Below are positions 51,378 through 60,053 of a stretch of DNA of 64,000 nucleotides, piece after piece. The translations under genes and the position numbers were made by a program. Within the stretch, counting starts at the first letter, position 1. Each line of letters starts with the position of its first letter. The notes under the pieces were generated by a model. It had not been told where the DNA came from, searched no databases, and saw only the letters and a list, made by a program, of their open reading frames with translations. Source of the stretch: DASRAJ01 sp035638255 (lineage in GTDB: Bacteria > Bacteroidota > Bacteroidia > Chitinophagales > UBA10324); NCBI GenBank assembly GCA_035638255.1, contig DASRAJ010000155.1, forward strand, positions 49,439-113,438, in the 5' to 3' direction.

Positions 51378-51848
51378 TTAATTTTTTACATGAGATAATT
51401 CTTCTAAAGCATCAAGGATGCCATCAGCTCCCGGGTTGATACTACCCGGAGAGAGATAACTCCATTGGATAATTCCTTCTTCGTCAATAACAAAAAGAGC
51501 TCTCTTACATTCACCCACCTCTTCATTATATGCGCCATACAATCTGGAGATCGATCCCTTAGGTTCAAAGTCGGACAACAATGGAAAATTAAGATTCCTG
51601 TTTTCGGCAAAAGCCATGTGGCACCATTTACTATCTACAGATATGCCGACAAGTTGTGCTTTGAATTTTTTGAAGAGCGATAATGTCTCGTTGTAGAGAG
51701 CCATCTGATCGCCACACACGGGACTCCAGTCTGCAGGAAAAAAGGCAAGGATAACTCGCTTGCCCTTGAGCTCGGAGAGACTGAGTCTTTGATCCGGCGT
51801 TGCGAAGAGCACAAAATCGGGAGCTGTATTTCCTTTCGACAGAATCAT
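51378..51848 (-). CDS. Peroxiredoxin/redoxin family protein (second copy)
   Basis: The 156-residue product is a paralogue of the gene at 14277: 'LSLSELKGKRVILAFFPADW', peroxidatic Cys45 in 'SPVCGDQMALYNE', 'AQLVGISVDSKWCHMAF', and 'KRALFVIDEEGIIQW'. It gains additional Cys residues ('WCHMAF', 'GECKRAL'), which could act as resolving Cys. It is 106 bp downstream of an exported alpha/beta-hydrolase gene on the same strand. Confidence 0.85.
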   Translation of the reverse strand: MILSKGNTAPDFVLFATPDQRLSLSELKGKRVILAFFPADWSPVCGDQMALYNETLSLFKKFKAQLVGISVDSKWCHMAFAENRNLNFPLLSDFEPKGSISRLYGAYNEEVGECKRALFVIDEEGIIQWSYLSPGSINPGADGILDALEELSHVKN

Positions 51849-51954
51849 GTTTCATTGTTTTATTAATTGAAAGAAATCCGGTGCTCGCCATTCAAATTGA
51901 TTACAGTGTTTGAATGTGATTCCCGGATTTTATTTTTTTAGTCCTACGACGATC

Positions 51955-52794
51955 TTACCTGCTTTGAGCCGATGCAGTAGATGTATCGGCAGATTCCGCT
52001 TCTCGCAGAATCGCCGCTGCTAATACACCTGGCAAGTGAAGAAATACAGTGTGGCTGCTCGGTAATGTATAAGTTCTCATTACGTTGCTATTTTTCACCA
52101 TGGCCTGCTGCAGCGGGTAGGATACAGCTTTGTCATTCTCCGTGTAGATGTAACACTTATTCACTTTTCCAAAATTCGCGTCTGTCAGTTTTACAGGGGT
52201 GGCGAAAGGTATCAAGGGATCGGGTTTATAGCCAGCTAATACTTTGTCTTTGTCCGCTTGTGAGCCATCAGCAACAAAAGAAGGTACGATACCTTCCTTC
52301 GCAATTCCGGCTGAGCCCGTTTTTTCATCAGGCCTTATATACTGACCAAGTAAACTCTCCTTGTTTTCCGGTTGGTTTGCGAGCGTGAGTAACGTTTCCC
52401 CGTTACGCGGAAGAAAACCTGCAACGTACACCAGGTTTTTAATCTGTGCAGGAATTTGCTCTGCCGTTTCACTGATCACAATGCCGCCCATACTATGTCC
52501 GACCAGCGTAACATTAGTTCTTGATCCGATAGCTTTCTTTACTACATCGACATAACTCTGCAATTGAATCTTGTCGTAAGGAGTGTTGTCCTTCCCATGA
52601 CCAGGAAGAGTTACAATGATTACCTCATGACCAGAAGCTTTCAGCAACGGTGCTACTTTGTCCCATGAGGAGGCATCCAGCCACGCTCCATGGACTAATA
52701 CGATTGTGTTCATTTTGTTATTGGTTTTAGTTTGAGAAAATGTTGTGTAAGTGACCACTACACAGATGGTGATAATTGAAAGAATCTTTTTCAT
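51955..52794 (-). CDS. Exported alpha/beta-hydrolase, EstC-like
   Basis: The 279-residue product has a signal peptide ('MKKILSIITICVVVTYTTFS') and 'NTIVLVHGAWLDASSWDKVA', 'VIIVTLPGHGKDNT', nucleophile 'TLVGHSMGGIVISETA' (Ser), 'CYIYTENDKAVSYPLQQ' (acid) and 'LPSSHTVFLHLPGVLAA' (His). It is of the same subtype as the gene at 31238 but periplasmic. It may share a transcript with the redoxin-DsbA pair downstream. Confidence 0.87.
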   Translation of the reverse strand: MKKILSIITICVVVTYTTFSQTKTNNKMNTIVLVHGAWLDASSWDKVAPLLKASGHEVIIVTLPGHGKDNTPYDKIQLQSYVDVVKKAIGSRTNVTLVGHSMGGIVISETAEQIPAQIKNLVYVAGFLPRNGETLLTLANQPENKESLLGQYIRPDEKTGSAGIAKEGIVPSFVADGSQADKDKVLAGYKPDPLIPFATPVKLTDANFGKVNKCYIYTENDKAVSYPLQQAMVKNSNVMRTYTLPSSHTVFLHLPGVLAAAILREAESADTSTASAQSR

Positions 52795-52923
52795 GATTTT
52801 AGTTTTTTTTTAGTTAATGCAACAAAAGTATTTCAGTGGGATACCCAGGTCAAGTGGCAAATGGTTCATGCGGACGAAGTCAATCTTGAACTGGTTATTT
52901 AAGAGGTTGAAAAAATCCATGTG

Positions 52924-53427
52924 CTATCGGTTATCAAGCCAGTGGAGGAACTCACTTACTTTCTCTTTGGAAACGATGAGTCTGTCTTTCGCCGAGATGA
53001 CAGAGTTTACAAGCAGCTTTCTGGCGAAGTAATGTTCCACTTCTTTTACTGCATTGAAATTGATAAGGTACTGCCGGTTCAATCTGAAAAATTGTTTCTC
53101 TGATATCAGATGTTGAATTTGATCGAGTGAGTAGTTCACCGAATATTCCTGCTTGTCAAAACACATGATTACTGATGATTCATATTTGATGTAGAAGAAG
53201 GCAATGTTGTCTGTAAGCACATTGACGTACTTGTTGTTTTTAAAAACCAGGAAACTCTTCTTTCCGGTTGGAGCTGTAAGTTTCGATAGCAGTTCATCCA
53301 AGGTTGGAATGCGAATGAGCTGAAAGAATTTTTCCAGCTCTTCCGGCTTTCTGAATGCAGTAGCAATCTCGTTGACTCTTAGAGATTCCAGAGCTGTAAT
53401 GTTATTTGTAGTAGACTGCGTTTCCAT
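52924..53427 (-). CDS. LytTR DNA-binding domain regulator without receiver
   Basis: I chose ATG 53427 (167 residues); an in-frame TTG further upstream would overlap the previous gene. The front ~65 residues are helical and contain no receiver domain ('LEKFFQLIRIPTLDELLSKL'). The LytTR domain follows: 'KKSFLVFKNNKYVNVLTDNI', 'YSLDQIQHLISEKQFFRLNR' (core F-x-R-x-N/H), 'QYLINFNAVKEVEHYFARKL' and 'KDRLIVSKEKVSEFLHWL'. It probably regulates the adjacent exported hydrolase (51955), which starts 129 bp downstream on the same strand. Confidence 0.88.
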   Translation of the reverse strand: METQSTTNNITALESLRVNEIATAFRKPEELEKFFQLIRIPTLDELLSKLTAPTGKKSFLVFKNNKYVNVLTDNIAFFYIKYESSVIMCFDKQEYSVNYSLDQIQHLISEKQFFRLNRQYLINFNAVKEVEHYFARKLLVNSVISAKDRLIVSKEKVSEFLHWLDNR

Positions 53428-53456
53428 TGTGTAAGTTTTTAGAGATGATTGAATAT

Positions 53457-54242
53457 TTATTTTATTTCCTGCAGCCAGCAAAGAATGAACTCAGCTTCTT
53501 CCTGCAGTTCAGGTTGATCAAAAACTAAGTGATTGTGATTTTTAAATTCCCTGTAGTCAGTAACTGAATTGTCTGACTCGTATTTTTTATAGTTGTTATA
53601 GTTCAGTGCAGCAGGAATAATTCTATCACGGCTGCCTGAAGTAAACAACAACGGAGCATGTGGTTTTTGGAAATTTATTTTCGCAATGCACTTAAATGCA
53701 TCCCTGATGATTCCTTTTGATTCAGGAACTGCGTATTTGTAATACAATTCTTTCTGCTGCTCCTCACTCATTCCATTGGCAAATGATTGTTCCCACTTTT
53801 TGAAAGGCACCATGTAGGTCTTGTGTGAAGGAACGAAAAGAGATACCGCTTCCCACATCGTCTTTACAAATGAAAATCTGAATGTATTTACGCCTGCCGG
53901 TGGAAACGAATGAATAGCGACTCCCGCTGCACCAAGTCGACGTTGTAACAGCAGTTGAACTACCAACCCACCCAATGAATGGCCGATCATGATCGGTTGT
54001 TCGGGTAACGCATTTACAATAGCCGCAAAATAATCAGTGAGAGTATCCAGCCGATTCAGCGCGATTGCATCATCGGAAGGTCTGTTGCGTAATTCCTCCG
54101 GAGAAGCTTCCTTATGCGGCCATGCAGGTGCTATACATACGTAGCCTTTACTTTCGAAAAAGAATTTCCATTCGTTCCAGCAATCATTACTGATAAATGT
54201 ACCGGTGATGAAAAGAATCGATTTTGGTAAAGTGTTCGGCAT
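53457..54242 (-). CDS. Alpha/beta-hydrolase, Ser nucleophile
   Basis: The 261-residue product has 'SILFITGTFISNDCWNEWKF' in place of the usual HG oxyanion segment, 'VCIAPAWPHKEASPEELRNR', nucleophile 'IMIGHSLGGLVVQLLLQRR', 'LLFTSGSRDRIIPAALN' (acid) and 'FKNHNHLVFDQPEL' (His). No signal peptide. It is the first gene of a minus-strand group with the LytTR gene, 29 bp away. Confidence 0.85.
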   Translation of the reverse strand: MPNTLPKSILFITGTFISNDCWNEWKFFFESKGYVCIAPAWPHKEASPEELRNRPSDDAIALNRLDTLTDYFAAIVNALPEQPIMIGHSLGGLVVQLLLQRRLGAAGVAIHSFPPAGVNTFRFSFVKTMWEAVSLFVPSHKTYMVPFKKWEQSFANGMSEEQQKELYYKYAVPESKGIIRDAFKCIAKINFQKPHAPLLFTSGSRDRIIPAALNYNNYKKYESDNSVTDYREFKNHNHLVFDQPELQEEAEFILCWLQEIK

Positions 54243-54626
54243 GTGACTTTTTTGACCTGATAGAAGTCAAACTCAATGCCTCGCACCAAATCATTGTTAT
54301 TCACTGGTTAATCAAACTCTGCCAATATTAATCACCACGAGATATCGTGGTTTCCATCTACTGACCACGAAATAAAACAGTACTTTCGGATTCAAAGCAG
54401 GAAGCGAAAAGATTCGGGGATGAGTTCAAAATAAGTCGCACGAATACTTCGACATTGACATTCAGAGCTCATCTGATTGCAAAGTAATTGATGCTTCGCT
54501 TTAATAATATTACCCTTTGTGAACTTGGTTCATTTATGGAATGCTCATAATAGAGGAGGTGGGGTTGATTGATAAATTAGCCGCGTCCTTTTGTCTACAG
54601 TGAATAGGAACCCATAGACATCACCA
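54243..54626. other. Divergent intergenic region upstream of the sensor kinase
   Basis: This 384-bp gap separates a minus-strand hydrolase gene from the kinase gene. The inverted repeat ACCACGA-GATA-TCGTGGT (54334-54351) lies here and a further half site ACCACGA follows at about 54361; no gene is seen. Confidence 0.5.
54334..54351. promoter_or_regulatory. Inverted repeat ACCACGAGATATCGTGGT
   Basis: Perfect 7-bp arms with a 4-base centre, 92 bp upstream of the minus-strand hydrolase gene and ~275 bp before the kinase gene. An extra ACCACGA half site lies just downstream. Candidate operator; regulator unknown. Confidence 0.4.
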
Positions 54627-56942
54627 ATGAAAAGCTCATTACTGATATCAGTTTTTCTGCTTTTCTCTGTAGCAACTTATGCGCAATCAATATCGCCTGA
54701 AGAAGCAAAGTCGCTCACAAATAGACTGGCGGTCAGTAAACCTGATACCGTTCAAATCGACATGCTTTTAAAGCTTGCGAAGTATAACATATTCAAACCC
54801 GGAGAAGCGAAGCAGGATTTGGATACCGCAGCGAACTTCATTCAGCAAGCAGAAAAGATAAACGCCGGTATAAAATCAAATTGGGCGAATGGGTATATTT
54901 TATTGATTCAATCTTATTTGCTGAAGGAACGCGGTGATCGCGACAAAGCCAAGGAGACGGTAGAGCGTTCTGCAGCTATTCTGAAAAATGAATCAGATAA
55001 AAATCTGGCCGGTGAATCTTGCATGGAGCAATCAGGATATTACGACTACAATGACTCCGTAGAAATGACGCAACGGATTGAGCTTGTCAAATTGGCGATT
55101 AATTATTTTGAGCAAGCGGGCAACATTCAGCAAAAAGCTGCGAGCTTACAAATGCTGGGTGACTTGTACAATATCAATGGCAGCAGCTATCTCGCGTTAC
55201 AGCAATTGCAGGCGGCATTGGACGCTTATAGCTTGATACACTATCCTCAGGTTCAGGGTATTTATTGCTTGATGGGATTTATTTATTCGCGGCTGCGGGA
55301 GTACAACAAGGCTCTTGAAAAGGAATTCCTGGCGCTCAAGACTGCTGAATCAGTCGGCGACAGTTCCATGCAGTTATGTGAAATCTATAATTATCTCGGT
55401 GAAATACATCTCGCTCTAACAGACAGGGAGAAAGCAATCAACTATTATGAGAAGGCCCGTGAAATAGCGACAAATCATAATGACACTTTCACGATCTACC
55501 TTACTACCGCAAATATTGGTAATTGTTGGATTGCACTAAACAAACCACTCAAGGCACTCGAACAGCTGAATGTTATCAGTTCTACAAAGGAACTACCAAA
55601 CAACGTTTCCATTGATTACCAAATATCCAGGTGCTACATCGGCGCTTATTCTGCACTAAGGCAATTTGAGAACGCCAGACCCTATGTCAATAAATTGTTG
55701 CATCTCGCGGACAAACTCACAAACGAGAATACTATTATCGGTATTTACACTGTCGCGATTCGCTTTTATATCTTGGATGGTGAAATAGATGAGGCCAACA
55801 AATACCTGGATAAACACGATGAAATTGCCACGAGGTTGAATAATTTCTATTACCTGGCAAGCAACCAGAAACTCCGGTTCATGATGGATACCACACAGCA
55901 TAACTATAGCGCAGCAACGGCTCACTTACTGGAATATAACCGCTTAAACGATTCATCTTCTGCACAAGCTAAAAACAGCCAGATCGCTCAGTTGCAGGTG
56001 CAGTTTGAAACGGAACAAAAAGAGAAAGATATTTTGGTGAAGGATCAGAATATTCAGTTGCTAACCAAGCAATCGCAATTGCAGCAAGCAAAAATTCAGA
56101 AGGATGACATTATAAGAAACGCAACTATTGTTGGTGCGGCTATGCTTCTATTAGTGCTGATCCTTGTTTACAGCAGATACATTTTGAAGCAAAAAAATAA
56201 TCGTCAATTACAACAACAGCAACAACAAATTAACAAGCAGAACATCTCATTACAAGCGTTGGTTGGAGAACAAAGCAAATTGATTGGAGAGAAAGAATGG
56301 TTGATAAAAGAAATTCATCACCGCGTTAAAAATAATTTGCAGATTGTAATGAGTCTGCTCAACTCTCAGTCTGCATACATCGATAATGAGTCTGCGCTAA
56401 CAGCCATTCACGACAGTCAACATCGGGTACATGCTATGTCTCTTATTCATCAGAAGTTATACAACTCCGAAAATCTTTCCTCGATTGATATGTCGTTTTA
56501 CATACGCGAATTGGTATCGTATCTCAGGGACAGTTTTAATTCCGGACAGCGCATTCGCTTTGAGGTCAACATTGCCCCACTTGAAATGGATGTAAGCCAA
56601 GCTGTTCCTCTCGGTTTAATATTAAATGAAGCAATTACCAATTCAATAAAGTATGCATTCCCTAACGGTAGAAAAGGAGTAGTTACTATTTCTCTCTTGG
56701 AGACTGAGTCCAATCATTACTTACTCAATATTTCTGATGATGGCATTGGAATGCCTTCCGGTTTCGATAAGAAAAAGCCAGGGTCATTAGGCATGAGTCT
56801 GATGGCCGGATTGAGTGAAGATCTTGAGGGTAATTTCTCTATCGAAAATGGAAATGGCACTTCAATAAAAATTTCATTTGTGCATGATGTGGGAGTTAAA
56901 AGGACTCATACATTCACAGAATCATTTGTTTCGGATATTTAA
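54627..56942 (+). CDS. TPR-repeat sensor histidine kinase (HisKA_2 type)
   Basis: The 771-residue product has a signal peptide ('MKSSLLISVFLLFSVATYAQ'), ~10 TPR units (~30-470; e.g. 'QALEKEFLALKTAESVGDSS'-like helices such as 'DREKAINYYEKAREIATNH'), and a coiled coil. A transmembrane helix follows (~493-515, 'NATIVGAAMLLLVLILVYSR'), then a DHp of the HWE/HisKA_2 class 'EIHHRVKNNLQIVMSLLNSQ' (His ~563). The HATPase domain carries 'LNEAITNSIKYAFP' (N box ~667) and 'DDGIGMPSGF' (G1 box ~705). It senses an unknown periplasmic cue. The response regulator gene is 10 bp downstream. Confidence 0.92.
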   Translation: MKSSLLISVFLLFSVATYAQSISPEEAKSLTNRLAVSKPDTVQIDMLLKLAKYNIFKPGEAKQDLDTAANFIQQAEKINAGIKSNWANGYILLIQSYLLKERGDRDKAKETVERSAAILKNESDKNLAGESCMEQSGYYDYNDSVEMTQRIELVKLAINYFEQAGNIQQKAASLQMLGDLYNINGSSYLALQQLQAALDAYSLIHYPQVQGIYCLMGFIYSRLREYNKALEKEFLALKTAESVGDSSMQLCEIYNYLGEIHLALTDREKAINYYEKAREIATNHNDTFTIYLTTANIGNCWIALNKPLKALEQLNVISSTKELPNNVSIDYQISRCYIGAYSALRQFENARPYVNKLLHLADKLTNENTIIGIYTVAIRFYILDGEIDEANKYLDKHDEIATRLNNFYYLASNQKLRFMMDTTQHNYSAATAHLLEYNRLNDSSSAQAKNSQIAQLQVQFETEQKEKDILVKDQNIQLLTKQSQLQQAKIQKDDIIRNATIVGAAMLLLVLILVYSRYILKQKNNRQLQQQQQQINKQNISLQALVGEQSKLIGEKEWLIKEIHHRVKNNLQIVMSLLNSQSAYIDNESALTAIHDSQHRVHAMSLIHQKLYNSENLSSIDMSFYIRELVSYLRDSFNSGQRIRFEVNIAPLEMDVSQAVPLGLILNEAITNSIKYAFPNGRKGVVTISLLETESNHYLLNISDDGIGMPSGFDKKKPGSLGMSLMAGLSEDLEGNFSIENGNGTSIKISFVHDVGVKRTHTFTESFVSDI

Positions 56943-56951
56943 GAGTGAAAG

Positions 56952-58895
56952 ATGAATAAAAAAGTACTCATCGTCGAGGATCAGTTTGTAGAGGCGAATG
57001 ACCTTCAACTCATGCTTGGAAAAGCCGGCTATGAAGTTTGCGGTATCGCACGTTCGGTTCCCGTTGCACAGGAGTTGGTAAAAAAAGAAAAACCTGACCT
57101 TGTACTCCTTGATATTTTTTTGAAAGGGAAACAGACAGGCATTGACCTTGCCCGCCAATTAAGAGAGGATAATATTGCCTTTGTTTATCTGTCTGCCAAT
57201 TCAAATGAAGAAATATTATCTGCAGCAAAGACAACCGAGCCCTACGGTTTTATTGTAAAGCCTTTCCGCGAAAAAGATCTGTTGGTTACTCTGGAAATTG
57301 CGCAGTACCGCCACGAACACAGTCGTGAATCAAAATTCAAAAGGGAAACTGAATTGATACAGCAACTGGAGAAATTTGCTTTAGGTAATATTGAATGGAA
57401 AGAAAGGTTATTGCAAATCGGAAAAATAATTCAGCAGGAAATACCTTTCGATTACCTCACCATTGGTTTTGATGACCCTGATAAATTTGCAAACAGAGCA
57501 ACCAGTTTCTTGAGAATTGGTTTTAATGAATATCAAACGATCGGAGCGAAAGAGCTATCAACGATTACTGGCATTTCAACGGATGAATTAAAAAAACTTG
57601 TGAGTGTATCCGACAAAGAAGAAGTGTCCACCTTTTTCGACAATGAGTCATTTGAAAAACTTATGCAGAAACCTTCGTTGGAAAAACTTTTAAGGGATAC
57701 GTTTCATATGAAGTCTCTGCTTTCATTTCCGCTGTTGCTGGAAGGCGGAGAAATATTCAGCTTTTGCTTTTACAGTCGCAGGCCGGACACATACAGCACA
57801 GAACATATAATCCTATTGGATCGTTTTCAACAAACGCTTAAAAGAAATGTTGAACGAATGCCATCCACCGAAAATGTTGGTGGTCACACCGAAATAAAAA
57901 AGGAAACCTCATTAACACATGATAATACTACTGCGAATACTCCCGGCTTTGAAGGTATTATTGGCAACAGTCATTTACTCCTGAATGTATTTGATCATAT
58001 CGCTCAAGTTGCTCCCTTTGATACGGCTGTATTAATATTGGGAGAAAGTGGTACAGGAAAAGAAAGAATCGCTGATTGCATCCATAACCTTTCGCCGCGC
58101 AAAGGGAAGGCTCTGGTAAAAGTAAATTGTGCAACCCTACCGGCTACCCTGATCGAATCTGAATTATTCGGTCACGAGAGAGGATCATTCACAGGCGCTA
58201 CAGATAAAAGGGTCGGTAAGTTTGAGCAGGCAAATGGTGGAACAATTTTTCTCGACGAGATCGGAGAAATGCCGGTGGATCTGCAGGTTAAACTTTTGCG
58301 TGTTCTTCAGGAAAAAGAAATAGAACCTATCGGCGGAAGGTCATCCGTTAAAATAAACGTGCGTGTCATAGCTGCCACCAACAAGAATTTAGAGAAGGAA
58401 GTTGGAGAAGGCCGCTTCCGTCTTGATCTCTATTATCGTCTAAATGTTTTTCCAATTGTCTTGCCTCCGCTAAGGGAACGCATTGAGGACATACCGGCAT
58501 TATCTCAGCACTTCATAAATATCTACAATCGTAAATCAGGAAAAAAGATTACCGGAGTATCGGATAAAGCATTGAAAAATATGATGGCTTACAACTGGCC
58601 GGGAAATATTCGTGAACTTGAGAACTTAATAGAGCGCAGCGTGCTTCTTTCGAAAGGAACCGTCATTGAAGAAATTCAGATACCGACCTTACGGGTAACA
58701 AACAATTCTTCAAATACGGAGGATGGTCCAATGAAAACCATTCATGAAAATGAACGCGACTACATCATTAGTGTGCTGAAAAAATGCAACGGCAAAATAT
58801 GGGGTACAGGTGGAGCAGCCGAGATATTAAATGTACCGCCTTCTACATTAAAGTCTAAAATGAATAAACTGAAAATTCGTAAGGAAGAATATTGA
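56952..58895 (+). CDS. NtrC-like sigma-54-dependent response regulator
   Basis: The 647-residue product has a receiver domain (1-120; 'VLIVEDQFVEANDLQ', phospho-acceptor Asp54 in 'DLVLLDIFLKGKQTG', Lys in 'YGFIVKPF'). A central ~200-residue GAF-like domain follows, then the AAA+ sigma-54 activator domain: Walker A 'ILGESGTGKERIADC' (~362), 'ELFGHERGSFTGATDK' (the GAFTGA loop reads GSFTGA), 'TIFLDEIGEMPVDLQV' (~430), and 'RVIAATNKNLEKEV'. A Fis-type HTH closes ('GGAAEILNVPPSTLKSKMNK'). It is paired with the kinase gene 10 bp upstream. Confidence 0.93.
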   Translation: MNKKVLIVEDQFVEANDLQLMLGKAGYEVCGIARSVPVAQELVKKEKPDLVLLDIFLKGKQTGIDLARQLREDNIAFVYLSANSNEEILSAAKTTEPYGFIVKPFREKDLLVTLEIAQYRHEHSRESKFKRETELIQQLEKFALGNIEWKERLLQIGKIIQQEIPFDYLTIGFDDPDKFANRATSFLRIGFNEYQTIGAKELSTITGISTDELKKLVSVSDKEEVSTFFDNESFEKLMQKPSLEKLLRDTFHMKSLLSFPLLLEGGEIFSFCFYSRRPDTYSTEHIILLDRFQQTLKRNVERMPSTENVGGHTEIKKETSLTHDNTTANTPGFEGIIGNSHLLLNVFDHIAQVAPFDTAVLILGESGTGKERIADCIHNLSPRKGKALVKVNCATLPATLIESELFGHERGSFTGATDKRVGKFEQANGGTIFLDEIGEMPVDLQVKLLRVLQEKEIEPIGGRSSVKINVRVIAATNKNLEKEVGEGRFRLDLYYRLNVFPIVLPPLRERIEDIPALSQHFINIYNRKSGKKITGVSDKALKNMMAYNWPGNIRELENLIERSVLLSKGTVIEEIQIPTLRVTNNSSNTEDGPMKTIHENERDYIISVLKKCNGKIWGTGGAAEILNVPPSTLKSKMNKLKIRKEEY

Positions 58896-58996
58896 ATCCT
58901 GCTACTTGTTTCGAAGAGTCGTGTTATGATTTCTCATTCGAGATTTTATCCAACAGGTAACAAATGGGTAATTGCTCAGAGGGTTCCAGTTATTTT

Positions 58997-59425
58997 TTAA
59001 GAAGCTCCTTGCAACTCCATCTCCTTCATCGAATTATTTACTAAGCCGCTGACACCTCGGTCTGAGCTGCGTTTCGACGTGAGAAACATTTCGCTGTTGC
59101 GAATGAAAACTGAGATCCAAATGAGTGTGAGAAAAATTGCAGCCATTGGAGGTCTTCCGCTTGCGAGTTCAGTTGAGATGGCACCACCGAGAAATGCTGT
59201 CAGCACCAGGAATCCAATCTTGTAAGTTCTGGGAAAAATGAAGAGTGCGACAGAAATCAATTCAAGGATTCCCATGAAAGTGATGTAAGGACCGAAACCA
59301 ATCTTGCTAAGACCATCAACAATTTCTTTATTACCGGTAATTTTCATAAAGCCGCTCATGGTGATCATCGCTAAAGGCAACGCCATGAGAGTGATCCAGA
59401 TGATTCTTTTTGTTTTTGCCGACAT
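58997..59425 (-). CDS. DoxX-like membrane protein
   Basis: The 142-residue product has four predicted transmembrane helices ('IWITLMALPLAMITMSGFMK', 'GPYITFMGILELISVALFIF', 'YKIGFLVLTAFLGGAISTEL', 'AAIFLTLIWISVFI') and the DoxX-type 'PMAAIFLTLIWISVFIRN'. In related bacteria DoxX-like proteins under HxlR-type regulators are part of quinone, thiol or electrophile stress responses. It is divergent from the HxlR gene. Confidence 0.85.
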   Translation of the reverse strand: MSAKTKRIIWITLMALPLAMITMSGFMKITGNKEIVDGLSKIGFGPYITFMGILELISVALFIFPRTYKIGFLVLTAFLGGAISTELASGRPPMAAIFLTLIWISVFIRNSEMFLTSKRSSDRGVSGLVNNSMKEMELQGAS

Positions 59426-59501
59426 GATTTAAGTTTTTATGGTTAAGAAACAGAGGCAAAGCTACCGGCACTTGATATACAAAAGATAATGCTTTCCCAT
59501 T

Positions 59502-59515
59502 GGATACCGGTATCC
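59502..59515. promoter_or_regulatory. Palindrome GGATACCGGTATCC between doxX-like and hxlR-like genes
   Basis: A perfect 14-bp palindrome 64 bp before the HxlR gene's ATG and 77 bp before the DoxX gene's ATG. Candidate operator for the HxlR-type regulator on both genes. Confidence 0.55.
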
Positions 59516-59578
59516 TCCAGGAAACCACATAGTCACAGGGAAGCAGATTCCAAAGTATCTTTGTGGCAAAATTTCAGG

Positions 59579-59956
59579 ATGAAAATCGTTGAAGAGGACA
59601 AAAGAAAATGCCCGCCTCATGAGTCTGCGGGAGAGTGCGCCAGGCGATTGCTACCCATTAACGATGCGCTCCAGGTGCTGAACGGAAAATGGAAGCTTCA
59701 GATCATCATTGCTCTGTCTTTTGGCAAAAAACGGTTCAAGCAATTGCAGCGAGAGATTCCGGGAATTACTCCGAAAGTATTGTCAAAAGAGTTGAAAGAC
59801 CTCGAGATGAATGAGCTTGCAAAGCGAACGGTTTACGATACGTCACCAATCACGGTAGAGTATGAACTGATGCCATACGGAAGATCTCTGAACCCGCTGA
59901 TAGGCGAATTGTATAAATGGGGAGTGAAACACCGGAAGCGGATCATGAGCAAGTAA
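59579..59956 (+). CDS. HxlR family transcriptional regulator
   Basis: I chose ATG 59579 (125 residues); an upstream frame from 59489 includes the palindrome and looks non-coding. The winged helix reads 'ALQVLNGKWKLQIIIALSF', 'RFKQLQREIPGITPKVLSKE', 'LKDLEMNELAKRTV' and 'VEYELMPYGRSLNPLIGEL'. Cys11 and Cys20 at the front ('KCPPHESAGECARRL') could serve redox or electrophile sensing as in some HxlR/DUF24 regulators. It probably represses the divergent DoxX gene. Confidence 0.92.
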   Translation: MKIVEEDKRKCPPHESAGECARRLLPINDALQVLNGKWKLQIIIALSFGKKRFKQLQREIPGITPKVLSKELKDLEMNELAKRTVYDTSPITVEYELMPYGRSLNPLIGELYKWGVKHRKRIMSK

Positions 59957-60053
59957 ATTTTGTTTAGCGCAAAGTTTGCGATCTATCTACTCAATTATGC
60001 AAAAGATCATCACCTTAAAATTTTGCCTTACTGCCCCTTCATTTCAAAACACA

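Noticed and set aside
52924..53481. Longer form of the LytTR protein from a TTG at 53481
   Set aside because: It would overlap the upstream hydrolase gene by 25 bp; the ATG at 53427 gives a complete domain.
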